Under the pieces are notes generated by a model that was not told the DNA's origin, made no database searches, and saw nothing but the letters and a program-made list of their open reading frames with translations. A stretch of 64,000 bases of DNA from Xiphydria camelus (Eukaryota; Arthropoda; Insecta; Hymenoptera; Xiphydriidae): the NCBI GenBank assembly GCA_963678675.1, contig OY783199.1, forward strand, positions 9,012,356-9,076,355, given 5' to 3'. The translations under genes were made by a program, and so were the position numbers. Shown here piece after piece: positions 56,891 to 64,000 of this stretch; position 1 is the first letter of the stretch; every line of letters begins with the position of its first letter.

Positions 56891-57125
56891 AAAGAATCCA
56901 CCAGGTATGTCCTAAAATATACACCGTCGTAAAATAAGTTATTATATTTACTGGCAGGGACAGTTCAATCCCGGCTGCCGTAAACGGCTTTTAAAGTTTT
57001 GCTCGTAATTGCTATACCTATTTTATCGCTTTTATAGAATTCTGTCAAGGATGCAAATCGTATAAAGGTTTACAGAAATGGATTCTAAACTATAAAACAA
57101 TGTCGTGTTATGTGTACATGCAGTA

Positions 57126-57698
57126 TGTGTTCGAGGAAGCTTGACATAGGCGACATGCCGTAGTACCTACACTCTAAATCGTACGCTATTGGTTATCGAC
57201 TTGAGGATGCTATATTGATTGGTTCTTGTGACTTACCAGTATCCGGCAATCGTTTTTGTAGAAAATCTCTAAGGCCTATCTCTTTAGTAGCCGCAAAAAC
57301 ATGCTGGATATCGCGTACGGAAGAGATGTCGAACATCGTAGCATTTCAATTATTGTCAAAATGATGTAAAATTATGGGGTTTCGATATGTATCCTTAAAA
57401 TTAAAATATTCTGCATTTTGGCGACTATATTACTGCGCGTATCAGTTTTGTGACGGTAACCGGTGCGATAATATTTCAGAGTGTAATAACCCTATAACTA
57501 ATGTTTGACATTCCCCACGTGGTCACGTGTTTATGTCTTCCAAGTGATTAGGACTTAGGGATTTTCTTTAGAAGCTATTGTCGGGCGATTAAAGTCATTG
57601 GAACCAATCGTATCACAGTCTCGGATCGACAACCAATAGCACATAGTCTAGAGTATAGTACTGCATGTCAACTATGTCAAGCTTCCTCGAATACACAC
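57126..57698. mobile_element. About 570-bp MITE, TGTGTTCGAGGAAGCTTGAC ends
   Basis: TGTGTTCGAGGAAGCTTGAC and (inverted) TGTGTATTCGAGGAAGCTTG. Diverged arms share GACATGC, GCTATTGGTT and GATTGGTTC blocks for about 110 bp. Boundaries are approximate. Confidence 0.6.
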
Positions 57699-57724
57699 TG
57701 TGCATATTTACGTATGTACATATA

Positions 57725-58722
57725 CAGGCTGTTCAAAAAGTCCCGGTATGACTGATTATCTCAGCGGGAAATCATTTTAGAGAAAAATGTTCGTACAAAA
57801 CTTTTAGGACTTTTCCCTGGCTACCCAATGGTCATATTGGATTTGACCTTGACCGTGACCTTCAAGGTCATATCAACGTCAAATTGATTTTTTAAAATGC
57901 GAATCCCTATTTTTGATACCGGAAACGAAAAGAGCGGGAAGTTTCACGTTCAAATATGTCCTTGACCATTTTTTTTCGTGTGACCATAAAGGTCAGCGGA
58001 GCACAGTGGGGAATTTCCTTGAATTAGGAGGACAAAATTCTTAATGGCTTATTCAATTTAAACCAAATTCGGTATAGGGTTTTTTTTGGGTCGCTGATCA
58101 CGAATCTGGTCAGATTTTAAAAATTCAAAATTTTCCATATTTGGCGTGAAGCCATCGATTTTCGAAAATCTCGTCCGCCATATTGGATCCGCCATCTTGA
58201 ATTTTTCCAATCTGACTTCAGATTCGTGAATAGCGACCCAAAAACCCCACTTATACCAAATTTGGCGTGAATCAATCGATTTTCGAAAATCTCGTCCGCC
58301 ATATTGGATCCGCCATCTTGAATTTTTGAAACCTGACTTCAGATTCGTGATCAGCGATCCAAAAACCCTCTATACCGAATTTGGTTTAAGTTGAATAAGC
58401 CATTAAGGATTTTGTCCTCCTAATACAAAGAAATTTCCCACTGTGCTCCGCTGACCATAAAGGTCACACGAAAAAAATGGTCAAGGACATATTTGAACGT
58501 GAAACTTCCCGCTCTTTTCGTTTCCGATATCAAAAATAGGGGTTCGCATTTAAAAAAATCAATTTGACGTTGATACGACCTTGAAGGTCATGGTCAAGGT
58601 CAAATCCAATATGACCATTGGGTAGCCAGGGAAAAACCCTAAAAGTTTTGTATTAAACATTTTTCTCTAAATTTATTTTCCGCTGAAATAATCAGCCCTA
58701 CCGGGACTTTTTGAACACCCTA
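57725..58722. mobile_element. 998-bp foldback element, CAGGSTGTTCAAAAAGTCCC ends, TA target
   Basis: CAGGCTGTTCAAAAAGTCCC and (inverted) TAGGGTGTTCAAAAAGTCCC are flanked by TA at 57723-57724 and 58723-58724. Arms of about 400 bp include TGACCTTGACCRTGACCTTC and CAGCGGAGCACAGTGGG. The centre holds two 121-bp tandem units with CGATTTTCGAAAATCTCGTC and GCCATATTGGATCCGCCATC. Related copies are at 59391-60269 and, in part, inside the Helitron. Confidence 0.85.
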
Positions 58723-59390
58723 TATAATAACAAATGCATTGATATATTATACATGCACATCCAGTTCTATAATCAGTACCAATTGAGCCTATGATTTACT
58801 CTAGTAAGGTATTTATAGTATTTCTATCAGCTTCAACTACGCTTATCTCGCGTTACTTATAGAATTTTACTATGCTTATATCTCGTTACTTATAGATTTT
58901 CATAGAAATTCGTTTTTCTTGCGCCTAAAATGAATTCTTTGTCTTATCCATCAGGGCTTCTAAGAATGGGCATCTACCCCACCCCACTTGGGTATTTATC
59001 TTCCGATATACCGAAACGGAAATTTCTTATCTCGTTTCTTATTTCTTTAGATATCTTAACTTGTTTTATTCAAATTATATTTTTCTATTTTAGAAATTGT
59101 TACATTCCAGTAAATAGGCTATGTATTCATGTTCTAGCAACAAGATTTTTATTCCTTAAGTGGGGCATCTATCCCACTTTTACCCTATCCTATATTTTTG
59201 TACGGTCCTTAATCTCGGCAGGGTGCTTTGTATATCCTATTGTATGTAGGGGAAGGCCGGGCAAAACGAATAACCGTATTATTAATTGACATGAGCTCTA
59301 CTGCACGGCGCTGCCTGTTGCATCGGGAGTACAATCTTGTAGTTAGAAAATAAATGAATAGCGGATGAGGTTGGAGACGTTGTCAATGTA
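58723..59390. other. Spacer with decayed element tips
   Basis: GGGGCATCTACCCC-like and GGGGCATCTATCCCAC segments (near 58970 and 59162) and TAGGGGAAGGCCGGGCAAAA at 59247 look like tips of other decayed elements. The plus-strand frame across 58930-59289 has no domain. Confidence 0.4.
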
Positions 59391-60269
59391 CAGGGTCTTC
59401 AAAAAGTCCCGGTACGGCTGATTATCTCAGCGGGAAATCATTTTAGGGAAAAATGTTTAATGCAAAACTTTTAGTATTTTTTCCTGGCTATCCAATGGTC
59501 ATATTGGACTGACCTTGACCATGACTTTCAAGGTCACATCAAGGTCAAATAGATCTTTTTAAATGCGAACCCCTATTTTTGATACCGGAAATGAAAAGAG
59601 CGGTAAATTTCACATTCAAATATGTCCTTGACCATTTTTTTCATGTGACCTTTATGGTCAGCGGAGCACAGTGGGAAATTTCCTTGATTTAGAAGGACAA
59701 CATTCTTAATGGCTTATTCAGCTTAAACCAAATACGGTATTTGGAAAATTTTGAATTTTTGAAATCTGATTTCAGATTCGTGATCAGTGACCCAAAAAAC
59801 CAAATTTGGCACGAATCCATCAATTTTCGAAAATCTCGTTCGCCATATTGGATCCGCCATCTTAAATTTTTGAAATCTGACTTCAGATTCGTGATCAGCG
59901 ACCCAAAAAACCCCCTATACCGAATTTGGTTTAAGTTGAATAAGCGATTAAGAATGTTGTCCTTCTCTAATTCAAGGAAATTTCCCACTGTGCTCCGCTG
60001 ACCATGAAAGTCACATGAAAAAAATGGTCAAGGACATATTTGAATGTGAAATTTCCCGCTCTTTTCATTTCCGGTATCAAAAATAGGGATTCGCATTTAA
60101 AAAGATCAATTTAACCTTGATATAACCTTGAAAGTCATGGTCAAGGTCAAATCCAATATGACCATTGGGTAGCCAGGGAAAAATCCTAAAAGGTTTGCAT
60201 TAAACATTTTTCTCTAAAATGATTTCCCGCTGAGATAATCAGCCGTACCGGGACTTTTTGAAGACCCTG
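59391..60269. mobile_element. 879-bp foldback element, second copy of the 57725 family
   Basis: CAGGGTCTTCAAAAAGTCCC and its exact inverse are flanked by TA at 59389-59390 and 60270-60271. It keeps one central unit instead of two, which accounts for most of the length difference. It abuts the rosa-like element with only TA-TA between them. Confidence 0.9.
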
Positions 60270-60273
60270 TATA

Positions 60274-60759
60274 CAGGGTGAGGCAGTGAAACGGCACGAT
60301 ATGAGAGTGTCGAACTGGCGGACTTGGTGGGGGGTCACAAGAGTGGGGGACTGGGTGAAAATATTAGTAGCCATGGTATTATTGCTGTAAACTCTGAACG
60401 CTATGCTAATATTTTAGTAACTTTTGGTCTGCCTGGAATCGATGAATATGATCCTGATGATGAAACACTCTTCCAGCAAGATGGTGCAATAAGCCATACT
60501 GCCAATGTTTCAATGGGTTTGCTTAGACTCGCTTTTCCTGGTCGTCTCATCAGCAGAAATGGCGATATTCCATGGCCTGCCTGTTCACCTGATTTAACGG
60601 CTCTAGACTTTTTCCTTTGGGGTTACCTCAAGTCCAAAGTGTTTAAAATACATATCCACTAATGTAGACCAGAGATTTATGCTAAAATAAAACAACTTTT
60701 TCTTAAATCTTTATTTTTTGCAATTTTTTTAAATCGTGCCGTTTCACTGCCTCACCCTG
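60274..60759. mobile_element. Internally deleted rosa-type (DD41D) mariner relative, 486 bp
   Basis: CAGGGTGAGGCAGTGAAACG and its inverse (27 bp matched) are flanked by TA at 60272-60273 and 60760-60761. The interior retains only the 3' third of a plus-strand transposase. Confidence 0.85.
60324..60662 (+). pseudogene. Rosa-like (DD41D) transposase, C-terminal fragment
   Basis: 112 codons without interruption. They include TLFQQDGAISHTANVSMG with the second catalytic Asp (D53), then FPGRLISRNGDIPWPACSPD and LTALDFFLWGYLKSKVF with the third (D95). The spacing between D53 and D95 is 41 residues, the signature of the rosa/DD41D branch of Tc1/mariner. The N-terminal HTH domains and the first catalytic Asp are missing, removed by the internal deletion, so the protein cannot act. 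The first residues (MVGGHKSGG) come from the deletion junction. A normal family member is about 350-400 residues. Confidence 0.8.
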
Positions 60760-60964
60760 TATTATCGATAATGATATCGTAGAACATATCGTCCCCTTAA
60801 TACTACAACTAGGTAACTCAAATTTTCAGTATTTTCAGTTATTTACTTTGTTCTCAACATTGTACCCAACTTTGTACGCTCCTTTCGGTGCTACAACGAG
60901 ATAAGTGTTCTATCGTATATTTAAGGTTAGAAATCCAGTAGTACGATATAGATACAGTCACTAA

Positions 60965-61092
60965 GGGCCGGTTTTACTAACAGGTATAAACGCGGTATAG
61001 CGCTATACTGAGAATAACCATAGGGCTTATTGCTGGTTATATTCTCAGTATAGCGCTATACCGCGTTTATACCGTGTTGGTAAAACCGGCCC
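60965..61092. mobile_element. 128-bp palindromic MITE, family GGGCCGG, copy 3
   Basis: The same GGGCCGGTTTTACYAACAG ends and GGTATAGCGCTATAC core as 15540-15665. Flanks are TAA and TAT, so the three-base duplication has one mismatch. It is an independent insertion outside any other recognised element. Confidence 0.85.
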
Positions 61093-61944
61093 TATAAAGC
61101 GACTAATATATGCATGCAATAAGTGCACAATTTGAAGACCCTGTATAGAGTATAACATACATATACTACTAAGTACAATAGAATGACTCTTCTACTAATT
61201 TGGCTTTATAGTAAGTAAACAAGATTGTACTTAACGCTATGTTTACATCACTCTGCATGTTTCTCTCGTTTCTCTATTTAGCCTGCAGCATCTCCTCTAA
61301 AACGACATATTTTTTCCAATGTATTCGCTTCGTTATCTCGTTATATCGTATTTACATTTTGTTCGGCCCTCTCACGCCCGGGGGGACTCACCCCAAGGCG
61401 TTTAACGAACGAACTCTCAATTCTCCCTCTTCCCTTTGTTATCTTTCATTCTACTTTTTCATATTCGATAAATTTCTTACGTTTCTTAGCATTAAGGTAC
61501 TCGGTAGAACTTGTTTCGAAGCGCAATAATAATGCCCACGCGTATCCTTCTCTCTCCTTCTACTCAAACATCAACAACACGCGACTTTGACCCGCATAAT
61601 CAATCCGGACTTTACAGTGCGATCTCGAAAAACCAATATCAATATTATTCCAAGCCGTGAGGCAATGACGACGGAGCGACGAATCGCGACTCCCGGATTC
61701 GAAGTCCGCGATGAGGCCCTCCCTGCCTGGCCACCTTCCCTGTAACGGCCTCCCTCTCTCGCGTCGCTTCTCTCGGTGGTATGTACTTGTCTAACTCCGG
61801 CGTACCGCGATGGTAACGTGTCCCGGCGAGGCAGTGCGAACCCACGGAGAGCCACGACAGTCGAGAGCCGGACTTGGGCCTGATTGGTCCCCTGACAGTA
61901 GTACAGTCGGTCGGTCGAACGGTATCCTCTTCGCTTTCACCGAG
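61093..61944. promoter_or_regulatory. Probable promoter/5' region of the downstream gene
   Basis: From about 61370 the sequence becomes GC- and CpG-rich up to the ATG at 61945. CAGTCGGTCGGTCG (near 61906) could serve as an initiator. No TATA box was settled. The minus-strand frames here are composition artefacts. Confidence 0.35.
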
Positions 61945-62023
61945 ATGCTGAGGGAAACGCTTCTTGTTTTCGCGGCGATCATCGTCCTGGCTGCCGCCAC
62001 CAAAGTGAGCGAGTGCGACAATG
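61945..62023 (+). CDS. First coding exon of an unidentified secreted or membrane protein
   Basis: ATG at 61945 opens MLRETLLVFAAIIVLAAATK, a clear signal peptide with a basic n-region, hydrophobic core and small residues near the cleavage site. It continues VSECDN and ends in a split codon at the strong donor ATG|GTACGT, so the intron is phase 1. A phase-1 intron just after the signal peptide is common in insect secreted proteins. The earlier in-frame region (from 61810) lacks signal character, so the ATG at 61945 with CCGAG before it is preferred. The mature protein is not in the window. ECDN gives too little to name the family; extracellular cysteine-rich proteins fit. Confidence 0.7.
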
Positions 62024-64000
62024 GTACGTAAACGAAATTATATTATAAGACGAAGAGAAATGTAGAGAGCGTCGAAGAGAGGGAGAAAGAGGAAACGTGT
62101 CATAGGAGCCGCGGGGTTGTTTACGACGTCGATGGAAAGTCACTTTGTCAACGTAGTTTAGAGTGGGAACGCGATGACTATACTTTTTAGATAAAACAAT
62201 CGGGAAGTTCGATAGTGGTGCGTGGAGTAAGATAGTAGATGGAGATGTAGGAGATGTAGATGTGTATAACTCTTCGATATTACATAAGTACGATTTCGAT
62301 CACAATTATCTTTTTATCTGAGAGTATTTTCGTTAAAGTTTTTAGAGTATTTTCTTGAAGATCGCTTCTTCGTAAAAGGAGATAGGTACAGATACGTTCG
62401 TAGGAACAGAGATAATGGTAGTCAAAGTTGCGTTTCTCGGAGAGGTGCGATCTTGTTCTACGCGAAAAGAAAAGAACTCGTTTACGAAGTACGGGATTTC
62501 ACAAAGTGAAAAAAAATTTAGGAGAATTTTAACGAAACATTTACTTGTATATTATATTACTATCTAAATATTTTATTGGTTCAAGTAATATTTATTTGTC
62601 CCAACAAACTATTTGTTCTCAATAAACTATATCAACTTGAGCCAATAAAATATTTAACCGGGATAAATAAATGATACTTGAGCCAATAAACTATTTAATA
62701 CAAATAAACTAAATTTTTCTCTCAGTGTACATTAGCATGGAAAAGTTTTTGTCTAAAATGAATGTTATATCAAGAATAATAATGGAATTACCTTAATATT
62801 TGATACTGAAACTCATAATAGTATCTTTTGTACACCATGTGCACAAAATAACGTGTAAATAAATAAATAATTTGAAAGCGATGTTTCATAACGTTATGTC
62901 TAAATTGTTCATTGTAAATTTTATTTTATCGAAATAATTTTGTACGTACTCTCTGCCACGACAAGGTGTATTTCAGCAAATAATCATTGTTATCATGTCT
63001 TCAAATTTCAGTGATAACCATAATTACGTTTTTTAACTAAAATGCATACCGATAAATTTCTTCGGGTCTAATGACGCAACCGTCGAGTCAATCAACCAAA
63101 TTTGAATGAAATCGTCGCTGCGATAGCTGAAAGTAGACATTCTCGAATGCACACATCAGATTATTTATTAAGACTATATTTGCTACATATTTTATAAAGA
63201 TAAACACAATTTCGTTGTGCCGTCTCGAATTTTCTTTGAACACATAACCGTTCGAGGATACCACGCGCTGTTGTTTCGAAGAACGGTATCGCAAGATCCT
63301 TTATCTGTTGGAACGTTCATGCGACACTATGCGCTTCATGGTCGCATAACCGCGTTGATATTTAAAAATATATATTTTTTATATTAATTTCATAATTTCT
63401 GTCAGACGTGGAACCTGGCGTAAGGTACCAAGAACGTGCTCCAATTGCTGGGTGCGCTTTATTAATAATTAAAATAATTAAGTAGAATAAGAATACCACG
63501 CCTACCGGAATAAAGTATTCGTTAAATTAATCATGTGCACGAGAAGTATCTCAGCCGTGGAAAGCGATCAGTCGGGGTCTTATAATTTTCACATATAAAT
63601 AATTAGCGAGAAGTAGAACTCTGACCAAAGGAAATAGTCGAATCAAATACGTTTTTCCATATAAATAATATTCCATCTTTTCTCAAATCGTTTGCGACTC
63701 TATCGAAATCGGAGTAAAGGAGAAAAATACAATTTTTTCTTAAATCCAATATTAAAATAATGTTTATCCAGAAATACGTACCTACATTATTCTACAATTT
63801 CTGATTTTAATAAAATAATCGTCAAGTGTTGTTATTCTCAATACGGGATTTACGAATATTCGCATCTATAAAAAAAATGATGAAAAATAATCATCAATAA
63901 TAAAATGCCATCGGATGTATGACTATATTTATTGATAGGTTAACCGCAGTTCCGGTTCTTCGTTACTGTTAATTGCATTGGCGCCGTATTGACCTTGATT
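62024..64000 (+). other. Intron of the gene starting at 61945, running off the window
   Basis: No second exon with matching phase was recognised. The region holds a MITE-like repeat at 62572-62729. Otherwise it is AT-rich. Confidence 0.4.
62572..62729. repeat. Degenerate MITE with repeated GAGCCAATAAA motifs and CACTGAGAGAAA tip
   Basis: ATTTTATTGGTTCAAGTAAT is repeated inverted as ACTTGAGCCAATAAA at about 62634 and 62680. The right edge reads TTTTTCTCTCAGTGTA, the tip shared with several other MITEs here. The left tip is not clear. Confidence 0.5.

Noticed and set aside
58930..59289. Plus-strand 119-codon frame with hydrophobic segments
   Set aside because: It overlaps decayed element tips (GGGGCATCTA and GGGGAAGGCCGGG) and has no conserved motif; the hydrophobicity follows T-rich DNA.

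Overview
This window looks like AT-rich insect nuclear DNA, possibly hymenopteran. The evidence is short exons with GT/AG introns, insect-type transposon families (mariner, rosa-like, Sola-like, Helitron, CACTA-like, pogo-like), a tRNA-derived SINE and long simple repeats. The exact taxon cannot be fixed from sequence alone. Most of the window is transposable-element tissue and intergenic DNA. Host coding content is sparse: two convincing signal-peptide first exons that end in consensus splice donors (44568-44643 minus, NPC2/ML-like; 61945-62023 plus, unidentified secreted protein), one GC-rich candidate internal exon (37200-37414 minus), and one weak candidate exon (52118-52315 minus).

Layout. 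0-3.1 kb: a Harbinger-like fragment, then a 2.4-kb element with about 540-bp inverted terminal repeats holding remnants of a gene for a protein with a tesmin/TSO1-like CXC cysteine domain. 3.1-13.8 kb: scattered MITEs (TA, CTA and TTAA targets), a 1.1-kb element, two inverted SINE copies and GC-rich hairpins. 13.8-23.9 kb: a 10.1-kb nested structure. An outer element with roughly 0.9-kb terminal repeats and TA target carries a second CXC gene. That gene is split by two inverted 2.2-kb CACTA-like units. The right outer arm holds a foldback element, which holds a TTAA-target element, which holds an element with a 9-bp target duplication (MULE-like). 24.0-28.7 kb: a pogo-like element interrupted by a 3.37-kb Sola-like transposon whose three-exon, 609-residue transposase is intact, plus a hAT-like MITE and a 401-bp palindromic MITE.

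28.7-40 kb: intergenic DNA with several long palindromic MITEs, microsatellites and one candidate exon. 40.0-41.65 kb: a decayed Helitron with helicase C-terminal remnant and an internal array built from a mariner-like MITE end. 41.7-57 kb: mostly unique AT-rich DNA, the NPC2-like exon, another pogo-like deletion derivative (47.3-48.1 kb), MITE copies that expose each other's empty sites, and a 200-base assembly gap beside a GA repeat. 57-61 kb: a run of TA-target foldback elements and a rosa-type (DD41D) mariner relative. 61.4-62.0 kb: GC-rich upstream region and first exon of a secreted-protein gene; its intron runs off the window.

The main results are the layered insertion history, several steps of which can be proved from sister arms or sister copies; the recurrent association of a CXC-domain gene with long-TIR elements; and an apparently complete Sola-like transposon. 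Nothing here looks like a CRISPR array, an operon or a viral gene cluster.
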